Below are positions 1 to 11,054 of a stretch of DNA of 64,000 nt, piece by piece. Numbering within the stretch: position 1 is the first letter of the stretch; each line of letters starts with the position of its first letter. Both the position numbers and the translations under genes were made by a program. This stretch comes from Ecytonucleospora hepatopenaei (Eukaryota > Microsporidia > Enterocytozoonidae): the NCBI GenBank assembly GCA_026692725.1, contig JAPMUG010000003.1:62001-126000 (forward strand), written 5' to 3'. Below the pieces are notes generated by a model. It saw only the letters and a list, made by a program, of their open reading frames with translations, was not told the DNA's origin and searched no databases.

Positions 1-299
1 CCAATATCATTTACGTCAAAAAGACGTTCTTTGTCTTTGCTGTGAATATCGCCAAATTTCTTTAAAAGCTCAGCAAATGCCAAACGCACATGGTTATCAG
101 TGTCTACTATTAGAAAATGAATTTTTTCTAAAAGTTCAATTGTATAAAGATTTTTGTTGCTGCTGTTCATTAGTTTTTTAATAACTGTTAAACGCACAAA
201 TTCATTTTCATCCTTTAAAAAACGCAATAAAATATCCAATTCTATTTTACCTGCATTTATAAAATTTATTCTATCTTTATATGTAATCAAATTTATCAT
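1..299 (-). CDS. HEAT-like helical-repeat protein, N-terminal fragment
   Basis: An open frame runs from an ATG whose complement lies at 297-299 to the window edge without a stop, so only about the first 99 residues are present. The translation begins MINLITYKDRINF and is made of short amphipathic helices with the pattern of HEAT or ARM repeats, for example DENEFVRLTVIKKLM followed later by DTDNHVRLAFAELL. That phrase, an acidic turn followed by VRL and a hydrophobic helix, is typical of HEAT units. The family cannot be told from this piece; condensin-, cohesin- and adaptin-like scaffolds all remain possible. It is divergent from SFT2, with about 210 bp between the two starts. Confidence 0.6.
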   Translation of the reverse strand, partial: MINLITYKDRINFINAGKIELDILLRFLKDENEFVRLTVIKKLMNSSNKNLYTIELLEKIHFLIVDTDNHVRLAFAELLKKFGDIHSKDKERLFDVNDI

Positions 300-509
300 T
301 TAATATTTTAAAATAAATTGTAAAATGTTTAAAAAAGTATAAGGATGTAAAAATTTATTTTTTATAAACTTTAAACTGCAATTTTTATCACTTAAAATAC
401 AAAATCATCTAATTAAAAACTTTTAAAATATTTAAGCTTAAATATATTTTATGCCTTTGTTTTTTCAAATGAAACATAAAAATAAATTTTTAAAAGAGGG
501 GTAACAAAA

Positions 510-1037
510 ATGGCAGGAAAGGAAGCAGATCCATTATTTATGGAATTAAATCAATACAGAAGCAAAGGAGGGTTTTTTAAAGGAAACAACACATTTTTTG
601 AGTCTAAGTTTGACTTTGAATATTTTGGGCTATCTTACAGCCAAAGATTTTTAGCATTTGTAATTTGCTTTGTGTGTGCGATTGTAACATTTTTTTATGC
701 GCTCATGAATACTTTTTATATTCCCCTAAAACCATATAAGTTTGCAGTTCCATATGCATTTAGCAATTTGTTTTTCTTTATTATGATTGGGTTTTTAAAA
801 GGATTTAAATCTTATTTTAGGGGATTAAATGCACCACATAAAAGACTTTATACGTATACTTTTTTGATAAGTACATTTATGACAATATACTTTGCAGCCA
901 AATCATATTACATTGTGTCCATGTTTTTAATGATTTTGCAAATAGCATCTTTTGGATGTTTTGCAATTTCATTTATACCTGGAGGTGCTGGGGGTCTTTC
1001 TTCAATGTTAAAAATGATGTTTAAAGGATGGAGGTGA
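510..1037 (+). CDS. SFT2: SFT2-like vesicle transport membrane protein
   Basis: A protein of 175 residues with four hydrophobic segments (about 47-67, 77-96, 110-130 and 133-155) in the order typical of the Got1/Sft2 family. Family hallmarks are the FGLSYSQRFLAF entry into the first segment and the SFIPGGAGG loop near the C-terminus. Sft2 acts in fusion of endosome-derived vesicles with the late Golgi and cooperates genetically with Got1 and the t-SNARE Sed5. The N-terminal 45 residues are soluble and polar. A GGGG run lies about 12 bases before the ATG. Identification rests on topology and the two motifs. Confidence 0.8.
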   Translation: MAGKEADPLFMELNQYRSKGGFFKGNNTFFESKFDFEYFGLSYSQRFLAFVICFVCAIVTFFYALMNTFYIPLKPYKFAVPYAFSNLFFFIMIGFLKGFKSYFRGLNAPHKRLYTYTFLISTFMTIYFAAKSYYIVSMFLMILQIASFGCFAISFIPGGAGGLSSMLKMMFKGWR

Positions 1038-1117
1038 ATAAATAAATATTAAGAAAATTTTGTTTTTTCTTTTTAGCCCATTTTTAAAGTATTTAGATAA
1101 CTTAGTTTTTTAAAAAA

Positions 1118-3418
1118 ATGATAGACAAAAGAACTTTATCAAGTCGCAATAAACCAAAGACTAAAAAAAGTTCAGAGACAGTAAAAAAGATCGAATCAAA
1201 AGATTCTCCTACTGAAACTAATATTAATGAAAATTTATTACAAAACAAAAAAACAGTGGTTTCAACAACTTCAGTTATAAACAGTACAACTGGAAAGAAA
1301 GGAGGGATTAATTTAGCTGCACTTAGAAAGCAGCAAGCACAAAAAGCAGAAGATGACAAGAAAATATTTGAAGCCAAAAAGAAAGCAGAAGAAGAATATA
1401 AAGTAAGATTGGCCGAAGCAGAAAAGAAGCTGAAAGAAAAAGAAGAAAAAGAAAGGTTTGAAAAAGAAGAAAAGGAAAAAATCAAAATTGTTCAGAAAAA
1501 ACTTGCAAGAACAGGAATTTTTGGAATTTCTAAAAAACCAGAAGAAACAAAAACACCTAGTATTCCAGAAGAAAAGCCAACACTTACCAAACAAATTAAG
1601 AAGGAAAGAATCAGCTCATATAAAAGTCCTATATGTTGTATTTTAGGACACGTAGACACTGGAAAAACAAAGTTGTTGGACAAACTACGTGAATCAAATG
1701 TACAGGGCAATGAAGCTGGTGGTATAACACAGCAAATTGGTGCCACTTTTTTTCCTACAGAAATGCTTAATGAAAAATGTCACCGTACTTTACATGAAGA
1801 AATTTTATCATCTTTGCCCGGTATTTTGGTAATTGACACACCTGGTCACGAGTCATTTTCAAATTTACGCTCACGTGGTTCTTCATTGTGCGACCTTGCC
1901 ATTCTCGTTGTTGACATTTGTCATGCTTTAGAACCTCAAACTATTGAGTCAATTCAATTGTTAAAAAATAAAAAAACACCTTTTATTGTTGCTCTCAACA
2001 AAATTGACAGAGTTTATGGATGGAAAAACAATGAAAACGGTTTTTTTGATTTTGAAAATCAAGACGATTACACAAAAAGAGAATTTGAAAAAATGGTTGA
2101 TTCTGTGGTTGTTTCATTTGCAGAGCAAGGACTTAATGCATGTTTATTTGATAAAAATCAAAATATAAAGAAAAATGTTTCCATGGTTCCTACCTCCGCA
2201 ATAACTGGAGAAGGAATCCCTAATTTGGTCAAACTGTTTTTAGAGCTTTCTCACAGGTTTATGTTAGAAAAAATGAAAATTACAAAACAAACAGAGTGTA
2301 CGATATTAGAAGTAAAGCACACAGAGGGTTTTGGACTGACATTGGATGCAATTTTATCAAATGGTACATTGAGGGAGGGTGACAAAATCGCATTGAATGG
2401 TTTTGACGGAGTAATTCATGCTACCATTCGTACAATTCTGGTTCCACAACCATTAAAAGAATTAAGAATTAAATCGGCATATCAAACAGTAAAAGCAGTT
2501 ACAGCTGCAATGGGGATAAAAGTAGTGATTTATTCAAAGGAGCACGACATTTCAAATGCAGTGGCAGGAAGTAAAATGTATGTTATAGGAACAAGTAGGG
2601 GGATAGAGTTAAAAACAGCAGAAAATTTACTAAAAGAGGATTTTTCTACCGTAATGAATCAAATAGAAACAGTCGATGAAGGTGTTCACATAGTAGCAAA
2701 TACATTGGGTGCAATGGAAGCGCTTCTTAAGTTTTTAAAAGATAGCGATGTTCCAGTTTGTTCGATATCTTTGGGTAAAATAAGAAAGAAAGACATAATG
2801 AAGATGTCAATGGTTAATAAAAAATACAGGTTTATTTTAAGCTTTGACGTTCATTTTGAAAGTAAGGAGCTTATAGATTTGTGTAAGGAATATAACATAC
2901 AATACAGTGTTGCGCCTATAATTTATCATCTTCTTGATTTTTATAAGGAGAAATCGGAACAAATGATGCGTGCTGATAAAGAAAAATACGAAGATGTTGC
3001 CATATTTCCTTCCAAAATAAAAATCGTTCCAAACTGTGTGTTTTGTTCTAGAAGCCCATTAGTTCTTGGTGTTGAAGTTATTCAAGGAACACTCAAGATA
3101 AATACTCCACTTTGTGTATTTAAGAAGGATATAAAAAACAATTCAACCTACACGCTCTTAGGGAAGGTGACATCAATTGAGGAAAAGAAACAAAAAGTGA
3201 ATGTTCTTGAACAAGGAAAGCAGGCAGCTATCAAAGTAGAAGTTGATAAAAATGACACGGCAAAGGTATTAGACAGGCATTTTACAGTTGAAGACGAAAT
3301 TTATTCAGTAGTTACCAGAAAATCCATAGATTTATTAAAAGAATTTTATAAGGATGATTTAACACAGGAACATATTGAGCTTTTATTTTACCTTAAGAAA
3401 AAGTTTGATATTATTTGA
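1118..3418 (+). CDS. FUN12: Translation initiation factor eIF5B (GTPase)
   Basis: A protein of 766 residues. The first 165 or so form a Lys/Glu-rich charged region with a predicted coiled coil, as in other eIF5B proteins. The GTPase domain follows, with G1 GHVDTGKT at 177-184, G3 DTPGHE at 240-245 and G4 NKID at 294-297. The switch region contains the GGITQQIGA signature shared by IF2 and eIF5B. The rest matches the beta-barrel domain II, domain III and the C-terminal barrel that contacts eIF1A. eIF5B promotes 60S joining after start-codon selection. It is shorter than the yeast protein (about 1000 residues), mainly in the N-terminal tail. The nearest CCC lies about 40 bases before the ATG. 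Confidence 0.95.
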   Translation: MIDKRTLSSRNKPKTKKSSETVKKIESKDSPTETNINENLLQNKKTVVSTTSVINSTTGKKGGINLAALRKQQAQKAEDDKKIFEAKKKAEEEYKVRLAEAEKKLKEKEEKERFEKEEKEKIKIVQKKLARTGIFGISKKPEETKTPSIPEEKPTLTKQIKKERISSYKSPICCILGHVDTGKTKLLDKLRESNVQGNEAGGITQQIGATFFPTEMLNEKCHRTLHEEILSSLPGILVIDTPGHESFSNLRSRGSSLCDLAILVVDICHALEPQTIESIQLLKNKKTPFIVALNKIDRVYGWKNNENGFFDFENQDDYTKREFEKMVDSVVVSFAEQGLNACLFDKNQNIKKNVSMVPTSAITGEGIPNLVKLFLELSHRFMLEKMKITKQTECTILEVKHTEGFGLTLDAILSNGTLREGDKIALNGFDGVIHATIRTILVPQPLKELRIKSAYQTVKAVTAAMGIKVVIYSKEHDISNAVAGSKMYVIGTSRGIELKTAENLLKEDFSTVMNQIETVDEGVHIVANTLGAMEALLKFLKDSDVPVCSISLGKIRKKDIMKMSMVNKKYRFILSFDVHFESKELIDLCKEYNIQYSVAPIIYHLLDFYKEKSEQMMRADKEKYEDVAIFPSKIKIVPNCVFCSRSPLVLGVEVIQGTLKINTPLCVFKKDIKNNSTYTLLGKVTSIEEKKQKVNVLEQGKQAAIKVEVDKNDTAKVLDRHFTVEDEIYSVVTRKSIDLLKEFYKDDLTQEHIELLFYLKKKFDII

Positions 3419-3520
3419 ATATTTGAATATTTTGATGAATAAATATATAAATTATTAATATTAATTAATAAGATACCTAATTTATTTTATTAAAATATCA
3501 ACAAAATGAAAAAGCAAAGT

Positions 3521-3994
3521 TTATTCATTATTTTGTAGTTTATGTGAAAAATGAGCTAATAAAATGTCCTTTGTTCTTCCCACTCTTGGCAGAATACTTG
3601 CTCTAAGTTCAAAGAATACTTCTGCAATATTTTCCTTTCCTTCAACTATACCAAATGGATAGTTGTTGTTTACTGTTTCAAAAAAACGTTTTGGATCTTC
3701 TCTTTGCACAATTTTAGACCAACACATTTCATGCTGTGAGCCGGTTATCATTGTTGCATACAAAAACACTTGTTTTGTGTTTACATCAAACAGCGGATTT
3801 AGATCAACATTGGGATTAAATCGCATATAACATTTATTAAGTGCAAATCCTAGCAAATTCACATTTGGATTACATTTTGGAATGTTTGTTTTTATAAAAA
3901 TTTCTGTGTATAAAAAAATCACAAATGCTAAGCAGGTACATGCTTGAAATGTAAGACTTAAAAAAGTAAGCAATCTATTTGGTAATCTTTTCAT
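3521..3994 (-). CDS. SPC3: Signal peptidase complex subunit 3
   Basis: The frame extends four codons upstream to a TTG, but the first ATG gives MKRLPNRLLTF and a protein of 157 residues, which is the start chosen. A single membrane segment at about residues 8-28 is followed by a lumenal domain containing DVNTKQVFLYATM and an EMCWSKIVQ stretch. These match the SPC22/23 family pattern (NxNxKQVF ... DxIV). Spc3 is an ER membrane subunit needed for signal peptidase activity and helps present the nascent chain. The gene is convergent with eIF5B, about 100 bp apart, and divergent from POL1. Confidence 0.75.
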   Translation of the reverse strand: MKRLPNRLLTFLSLTFQACTCLAFVIFLYTEIFIKTNIPKCNPNVNLLGFALNKCYMRFNPNVDLNPLFDVNTKQVFLYATMITGSQHEMCWSKIVQREDPKRFFETVNNNYPFGIVEGKENIAEVFFELRASILPRVGRTKDILLAHFSHKLQNNE

Positions 3995-4201
3995 AATTAA
4001 TAACAATTTTTTAAATTTAAAACCTTAAGTAATTAAATTATAATACAATATATACTTTATAATTACAATAAAATAGAATAAATTATAATTAAATACGATA
4101 AAATATAATATAATATATTATATACTATAATTACACTAAAATATAACAAAACTAATTATAACAAAACAAAAACTTAAGGGTAAATTTTTAGATGGTTCAA
4201 A

Positions 4202-4204
4202 CCC
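4202..4204 (+). promoter_or_regulatory. CCC start-proximal motif of POL1
   Basis: The sequence AACCC abuts the POL1 ATG directly. CCC-like motifs a few bases before start codons are known from microsporidian genomes and mark transcription and translation starts. Here the spacing is zero, the tightest case in the window. Confidence 0.6.
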
Positions 4205-7054
4205 ATGGAAAAATCTTTTCAAATTTATAATTATCAAAAGCTAAGCGATAGTGAATTAAACTTATATGGAAAAGACTTCTTAAATGCAGATGCAGAAATA
4301 GAAAGTTTGGTCATCACTAACATTGTTTCAGACATTTATTTTAAAGTTCTTGAAAAACCTGGGTTTATTAGTAAAGAGGAATTAACAGACGATGACAGCA
4401 TTAGTTTATCAGAAAAAGAGCTTAGAAAGGAAATTTGCATGTATTTTGGCGAAAATTTAATTAAAATTGAAAAAGTACAAAGGAAAAATATATTTCACAA
4501 TTTACATGAAAAAACACTAAATTTATTAAAAGTTAGTGTAAAAAAGAAAAAGAAAACAACGGATTTTCAAAGTGAATATTGTGATTTTGTTTTTACAGAA
4601 TTTAGCAATCCTATTGAACAGTTTGTTGTTTGCAAGAAACTCATGGGATGCAGTGTCATTTCATTTAATGAAGAAAAAACTGTTAAAAAGAAAAACAAAG
4701 TTTTTGTTGATCTTAAGCATGTTGCATTTGAAAAGGCTGAGAAATTTAAAAAATTGAAAATTGCAACATTAGTCACAGATTATGAAAACGGAGAGTTAAT
4801 AAGGTATGTTATTTATGATGGTTTTAAGAAATGTTTTATAGAAGGAAGGTTGGTAGAAGACTTAAAAAATGACGAAAACATTGCTAAAATACATAAAACA
4901 ACAAAAACATTTGCTAAAAGCTTAGAACTACTAGAAGATCTAACGAACACTCTTAAAAATCCCTTTTTTGAGATGCTTTTAACACATAATTTTAATTCAA
5001 AGCGCGTTTACAATAATTTAAAGTTTATTTCATGCGATTTGTTTACATTTGCACAGGCAACAACAAAAGGAAGAGATTTTAGCATTGGTGAAATAGCAGA
5101 AACATTTTCAATTGATTATCAAGAAGGCAATTTAGTAGAAGATGCAAAAATGATTTTTACATTACATGAAAAAATGAATGTTATAAATTTAGCCAGGGAA
5201 ATGAGTGAAATTTCAGGATTTCCTTTTTCAAAATGTCTGACAAATTCTAGGGCTGAAAGAATTGAGTACTTGATGCTACACTCTTTGTACGAAAGAAACT
5301 TTTTGTTTCCACCTGTTTGTAATTTTGAGCAAAAAACATATGCTGGTGGTCTTGTCTTGGAGCCTAAGCGTGGATATTTTGAAGAAATTGTACTACTCTT
5401 GGATTTTAATTCACTTTATCCATCAATTATACAAGAATGGAATGTGTGTTTTTCAACCATAGAGCAACTGCAAAAAGCAGAAGAAAATAAAACAGAGGCA
5501 AAAATAGATGAAGAATTTTTATTTTTACCAAGAATACTCCAAAGTTTAGTAAAAAGAAGAAATGATGTTAAAAGTCTAATGAGAAATGCAAAAACTCCTT
5601 CAGAAATGCTTAAGTTTGATACAAGACAGAAGGTGTTGAAATTAACAGCAAATTCTATTTATGGTTGTTTAGGATTTTCAGCCAGTAGAATGTGTAATTT
5701 TGACATGGCATCATTTATTACGCAGAAAGGAAGGATGATTTTAGAAGATACCAAGAAAATGGCAGAAGAAAAGATGTCACTCAGTGTAATTTACGGTGAC
5801 ACTGATTCACTAATGATACACACAAAGTTTCCAGGAACACGTGAATTTTACACAAAAGCAAAAGAAAGTATTATTGAGTTTCAAAAACTAATTAATTCAA
5901 AATACAAGCACATTTATTTAGAATTTGAATCGGCCTTTGCTAAGTTGATCATTTACACAAAGAAAAAATACGCAGGACTTGTTTTTGATTTAGATACGCA
6001 TAAACAGGAAACAAAAGGACTTGAAATTGTTAGAAGAGATTATGCCAGGGTAGGAACAGAGTTATGTCAAAAGGTACTCGACCTATTATTAAACCCGCTT
6101 CATTTAAACGATAAATTAGATCACACGGACAAAGACATGTATAATGCAAATAAAAAATTGGAAGAAGACAAAATGATAAAACAGATATATGAAATATGCG
6201 TTCTTTACAACCAACAGATAGAAAATAGGCCTGTTAGTGATTTTGTGATTTCTACCGTTCTAAGCAAGGATCTTACATCATATGATGAAAGTGCCAATTT
6301 ACCGCATGTTAAGCTTGGTCTTAGACTTAAAAAAGAGAAAAAAGCAGTGTATGTTCCAAATGATGTAATAAATTATGTGATGGGAATGCATATTGATAAA
6401 ACAAATATTAAGACAGATAGCGGGAAGAGAGATGTTTTTCATCCAAAAGAGGCATTTACAATAGACTATATGTGGTATATAAAAAATCAAGTGCTTCCCC
6501 CTCTCTATCGTCTTTTGGCCCTTATAAAAAATGTTCAGGTGGAAAAAATAGGGTTGATTTTTAACGTTACAGATGTGAGCATACCAGATGAGTCAAGGGT
6601 AGAGTTAACTATTTTTAGCACGTGTTGTGAATATGCAATAGAGTTGGATACACTACAGTGTGGCAAGTGTAAAAAATTGGTAGATGTACAGTACATAAAG
6701 CACAGGATATTTGGCATGATTTATGATTTTTTCTATGGCAATTCAGGAATTTCCTATGAAAATACAGAAAATGTTAAAATTGATAATATTACAATGATGA
6801 ACACAGCAATATGTCCAGATTGCAAAAGAAAGTATACAAACAGTCGTGTGACATGTTTTTATTGTAAAAAAGAGTTAATTTTTACATTTAGAAACAAAGA
6901 GTTTGATGATCTCCTCTGTAATATAGAGAAGACACTCAGTAAAAATCCAAAGCTAAATGAGATAAATGTGTCATATTTTAGTGCACATAGTGGGTATAGA
7001 AAGATAGATTTGTTTGGGATATTTAAAGAAGAAGTAGAAAGGTATAATTTTTAA
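4205..7054 (+). CDS. POL1: DNA polymerase alpha catalytic subunit
   Basis: A family B DNA polymerase of 949 residues, compared with about 1470 in yeast. Polymerase motif A is DFNSLYPS at 400-407, preceded by LLL and followed by IIQEWN, the alpha-type version. Motif B KLTANSIYG lies near residue 480 and motif C YGDTDS at 530-535. No intact proofreading exonuclease motifs are visible, as expected for alpha. The C-terminus has cysteine pairs C819/C822, C870/C873 and C884/C887, fitting the zinc module that binds the B subunit. Pol alpha extends primase RNA primers at replication origins and Okazaki fragments. The reduction is mostly at the N-terminus. Confidence 0.95.
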   Translation: MEKSFQIYNYQKLSDSELNLYGKDFLNADAEIESLVITNIVSDIYFKVLEKPGFISKEELTDDDSISLSEKELRKEICMYFGENLIKIEKVQRKNIFHNLHEKTLNLLKVSVKKKKKTTDFQSEYCDFVFTEFSNPIEQFVVCKKLMGCSVISFNEEKTVKKKNKVFVDLKHVAFEKAEKFKKLKIATLVTDYENGELIRYVIYDGFKKCFIEGRLVEDLKNDENIAKIHKTTKTFAKSLELLEDLTNTLKNPFFEMLLTHNFNSKRVYNNLKFISCDLFTFAQATTKGRDFSIGEIAETFSIDYQEGNLVEDAKMIFTLHEKMNVINLAREMSEISGFPFSKCLTNSRAERIEYLMLHSLYERNFLFPPVCNFEQKTYAGGLVLEPKRGYFEEIVLLLDFNSLYPSIIQEWNVCFSTIEQLQKAEENKTEAKIDEEFLFLPRILQSLVKRRNDVKSLMRNAKTPSEMLKFDTRQKVLKLTANSIYGCLGFSASRMCNFDMASFITQKGRMILEDTKKMAEEKMSLSVIYGDTDSLMIHTKFPGTREFYTKAKESIIEFQKLINSKYKHIYLEFESAFAKLIIYTKKKYAGLVFDLDTHKQETKGLEIVRRDYARVGTELCQKVLDLLLNPLHLNDKLDHTDKDMYNANKKLEEDKMIKQIYEICVLYNQQIENRPVSDFVISTVLSKDLTSYDESANLPHVKLGLRLKKEKKAVYVPNDVINYVMGMHIDKTNIKTDSGKRDVFHPKEAFTIDYMWYIKNQVLPPLYRLLALIKNVQVEKIGLIFNVTDVSIPDESRVELTIFSTCCEYAIELDTLQCGKCKKLVDVQYIKHRIFGMIYDFFYGNSGISYENTENVKIDNITMMNTAICPDCKRKYTNSRVTCFYCKKELIFTFRNKEFDDLLCNIEKTLSKNPKLNEINVSYFSAHSGYRKIDLFGIFKEEVERYNF

Positions 7055-7172
7055 TTATATTATTTTATTTTATATTTAATATATATTATATTGTTTTATA
7101 TTTAATATATTTTTATAATAAATTATAATGAATTAAATGTTATTTTATTTTTATTTTATATAAAATATTTAA

Positions 7173-7175
7173 CCC
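7173..7175 (+). promoter_or_regulatory. CCC start-proximal motif of LTN1
   Basis: TTTAACCCTAATG: the CCC ends two bases before the ATG of the Listerin gene. It is the only C-rich spot in about 120 bases of TA-rich spacer. Confidence 0.55.
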
Positions 7176-7177
7176 TA

Positions 7178-10100
7178 ATGTATAATCCTTTTAGTAAAAT
7201 AGACCATTCAAATAATACTGATTTAAATAATGTTGTAACAAATAATTCCATAATAGACTCTAAAGAAGTGTTTGAATTGATATTTAAGTTAGGCAAAGAA
7301 GGAGATAAGCCTAAATTAAATGCCATAAAGCATTTACTAACTAAAAAAATACAAAATGAGCATGTAGAAATATTAGTGGATAAGATATGTAAGTTAAAGA
7401 CAAATCCAGTATTTAACACCCCCATCCACCAGTTGCTCTACTGCTTATTCGACCAAGCATCATCCAAAGCATCCACCGTAGACATAAACACCCTGTGGAC
7501 CACCCTCACCAAGCAAAAAATAAATGTAGTGGATACGCTGTGCAAGTTAAACTACATGAGTGAAAAAGTAGCAAAAAAAGTATTAAGCATAAAAGCATCA
7601 ACCAAAACATATGAAGTGAAAAGAGTAGCAGATGCTAAAATGTTGCTGTTATTAATAAAATACAAATGGATTATCAATAATATAACTAACAATAAAATCA
7701 CACAATATGATACTAACAATATAATCACACAATATGATACTATTATATATAAAATATATAATACTAATAATATAAAATATATTATACCAAATAATCAATA
7801 TAATATAAATATAAATATAGACATAAATATAAGTAATATAAGTAATATAAGTAATACTAATACTAATACTAATATATATGATATATATGATAATATATTA
7901 TTTCATATAAATAATACTAATATATTATATAATAAAATATATAATAATATATTAAACAGTATTACTAATGATATGGATGATAATATATTTAATAGTATAA
8001 TATTACTATTAATTAAATATTATAATATAAATGATATCAATAAAATATGTAATAATATACATAATGTACATAATGGTGTATTATATACTGTTAATGATGA
8101 TGTATATAATATGATAGTGAGTAATAATTTAATAGGTAGTGATATAATAAATATAATTAAGTTATCATATGATCAATATAAAATATACAATACTAATAAT
8201 ACTAATAATATATTATATAAGTCATATAATGATAATTATAATATATTTGAATTATATGATAAATATAATATAAATGTATTAAATAGTAATATAAACATAA
8301 ATGTAATATATAAGTCAATATGTAATAATATAAACTATATAGTGGATAATATCAATAATAACATATATACAATAGTATTATATATATTAGACAGTATACA
8401 TGATAATAGATGTGATGGTATAATAGATGATTATACATTAATAATATTGTTATATAATACCAATAAATATAATAAAACACATAATATATGTAATGATAAG
8501 TATAATACACTATATGGCAGTATTAGCAATATAAATATCATAGCACATATTAAGTATACCCATGTGTTATATTCATATGGCCATATATTGGGCATATTAG
8601 AGAGTAATACTGATAGTACATTATATGATACGGATATTACTGAATATATAAATTATAATAGTATGTTAGTAGGTATGGGTGATATAGATATATTAGTGAG
8701 ATATAAGATAGATATGATAGATATACAGATTTATAAGTATGATATAATAAAATACATATATAATACGTATAATAGTAATATATGTAATAATAGTAATATA
8801 TATAACAATACTATATGTAATAATACTATATGTAATAGTAATAATGTATATGTTAATATATTACATAGTAAATATAATAATAGTATAATAAATATAAATA
8901 TTGGTTATATACATAATATACATATATATGATATATTTAATGTTATGGTTAGTGATAGAATATTGCATTTATACTTATGTAATGGCAATATACACAATAA
9001 CACAATAAATAGCAGTGATATGCGTATTATATGTATGTTATATATCAAATACATTAATGACAATGTACATGATAGCAGCATACATAACATATATTATGAT
9101 TATATACTATATAATAGCATAATAGACAGTAATGATGTAATATACAATTACCATTATAATATCAGTGATGGTAATGTAATCAATGATAATATACTATACA
9201 TATATGATATATTGTGTAATATATGTAATACTAATAGTGATATACTATATCATGTTAAATATATGTTATATATGAGTATGATATTATTATATATAGAGAT
9301 AGATGATAAACAAATAGAATATATTATAGAGTATAATACCAATATATTAAACAGTAATACTAATACTAATATATTATACAGTAATACTAATATATGTAAT
9401 AAATATATTATATGTGATATAAATAATGATAATAGTATATTATATGATAATATATGTAATATTACTAATAATATTATACCATGTAATAAATATAAACTAT
9501 TAGATGTACTAATACGTAATAATATTATAGTATTATGTAATTATATGGTAAGAGATATTAGTATGATATCAAATAAGAGTATAAATATATTAGTAGATAA
9601 TATAATAAATACTAATATATGTAATAATACTAATAATACTAATATATGTAATAATACTAATATATGTAATACTAATAATACTAATATATGTAATAATATA
9701 TGTAATAATACTGTTATTGATATGTTAGTTAGTAATAATATATTATATACTGAATATAATACTGATATATTATACTATATGCATATGATTATTAATGATA
9801 ATAATATGTATGATACATATATTAGACATAATAGAATATATTCATATAATAGGTTAATTAGTGAAATGGTAAAAATAATTAGTAAGTTATTAATAGATAA
9901 TTATGCATTTATTAATACTAATACTAATAATACTAATAATACTAATAATACTAATACTAATACTAATAATACTGATAATATTATTACATCATATGAATTT
10001 ATACTTAGCTTTATTCCTTCTTTTAACTACCAATGGCTGACTGTGCTGGTTCCTGCCTTGATTTGTGTCAGGGACATTAAGCTTAATGCATTTATTGAGG

Positions 10101-10269
10101 ATAACACTGATAAGAATATATTTGATAGCTATGCTAATATATGTACATATGATGAATTGATTGACATGTTATATATATTTCCAAGGACATATAAGAGAAT
10201 ACTATGTAATGATAAAAATATATTACATAATAAATATAAAATACATAATATTAAATTAAATACTAATAC

Positions 10270-10302
<33 letters not shown>

Positions 10303-10894
10303 ATTAAATAATAAATTAAATAATAATACTAATACTAATAAACTAAATACTAATACTAATACTAATAATAATACTACTAATAATAATAAATTAAATAATG
10401 ATGTATGTGATAAAATAATTCATTATATTAATAATAGTATTATGCCTAATGACAGTAAAAGAAGTGTTATTTCTTCCAGTGAATGCATTAGCTTCAAATA
10501 CACCTATGAGGTGGATTCTGTCACTGACTGCTTGACTGTGGCCATACCGCTGGACATGGGAAAGTCACCATATGTGGTGCAGAGGGTGGACAAGACTGAT
10601 AAGAACATCAACAATGCCCTTAACATTCTTCTCAGAAAGACATACATGGTGCATGAAATATTTAACACTTGGAAGTGTAATATAGACAGGAGGGTGGAGG
10701 GACACTCTGAATGCCTAATATGCTTTTTTGTTCTTGAACCTGACCATATGACACTGCCTGACTTTAAGTGTGATAAATGCAGTAGTAACTTCCATATGGA
10801 GTGCATACATAAGTGGATAAAACAGTCTAAATCAGAACAGTGTCCAATGTGTAGGAATGATTTTAAGATATTTGGAGAATATGGTACTGAATAA
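7178..10894 (+). CDS. LTN1: Listerin E3 ubiquitin ligase with a huge low-complexity centre
   Basis: A frame of 1238 residues. Residues 1-160 are an ordinary helical N-terminal region. Residues about 165-937 and 1026-1084 are dominated by Asn, Ile, Tyr, Thr and Asp. The C-terminus returns to normal composition: an RWD-like domain, then WKCNID, then a RING at 1179-1225 with ECLIC, CDKCSSNFHMEC and CPMCR. The RWD-plus-RING end is diagnostic for Listerin. Ltn1 binds stalled 60S subunits with Rqc2 and ubiquitinates the trapped nascent chain. The N-terminal domain normally contacts Rqc2 and the ribosome, and the centre is normally a HEAT/ARM rod. The open frame across 2.7 kb of extreme AT DNA argues that the gene is translated. 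Confidence 0.88.
7680..9990 (+). repeat. TA-alternating low-complexity coding tract inside LTN1
   Basis: About 2.3 kb consisting almost wholly of short mixtures of AAT, ATA, TAT, ACT and GAT, with microsatellite-like blocks such as repeated AATACT (for example 9913-9972). Runs of four or more A or T are rare here although they are abundant in neighbouring genes. No in-frame stop occurs in the LTN1 frame. Lys, Glu, Phe, Ala and Pro are scarce in the product. Confidence 0.8.
10257..10399 (+). repeat. AAT/ACT microsatellite encoding Asn/Thr/Lys/Leu runs
   Basis: A second block of trinucleotide repeats (AAT with interspersed ACT, AAA and TTA) encodes repeated NTN, NNN and NNKLNN strings. It sits just before the conserved RWD-RING end of LTN1 and stays in frame. 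Confidence 0.75.
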
Positions 10895-10930
10895 ATTATA
10901 TTTATAATATTTAAATATAATAATATGTTT

Positions 10931-10980
10931 ATTTGATAATTATTAATAAAATAATATTTGATAATTATTAATAAAATAAT
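10931..10980. repeat. Perfect 25-bp tandem duplication
   Basis: Two identical, directly adjacent copies of a 25-bp AT-rich unit (10931-10955 and 10956-10980), each starting ATTTGATAAT, in the convergent spacer between LTN1 and ELF1. Perfect identity suggests a recent duplication or strand slippage. Confidence 0.85.
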
Positions 10981-11054
10981 TATTATTATATGTGATTGTA
11001 TTTATTAAATAATATTTAAAAATTTATATTTATTAATAGTATATTTATTAATAT

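Noticed and set aside
299..510. Search of intergenic spacers for tRNA or other RNA genes
   Set aside because: No spacer contains the GC-richer cloverleaf signature or A/B box pair that would stand out in this AT background. The largest spacers (near 11.4 kb, 16.9 kb and 63.3 kb) are plain AT-rich DNA.
1102..1594. Minus-strand Phe/Ser-rich frames opposite eIF5B
   Set aside because: They are antisense shadows of the Lys/Glu-rich N-terminal region. The same applies to similar frames opposite the coiled-coil genes at 12 kb, 32.5 kb and 34 kb.
8905..9090. Minus-strand frame inside LTN1
   Set aside because: It is a shadow of the low-complexity tract. Its protein is Ile/Leu/Tyr-rich without domains, and the plus frame is flanked by conserved Listerin ends.
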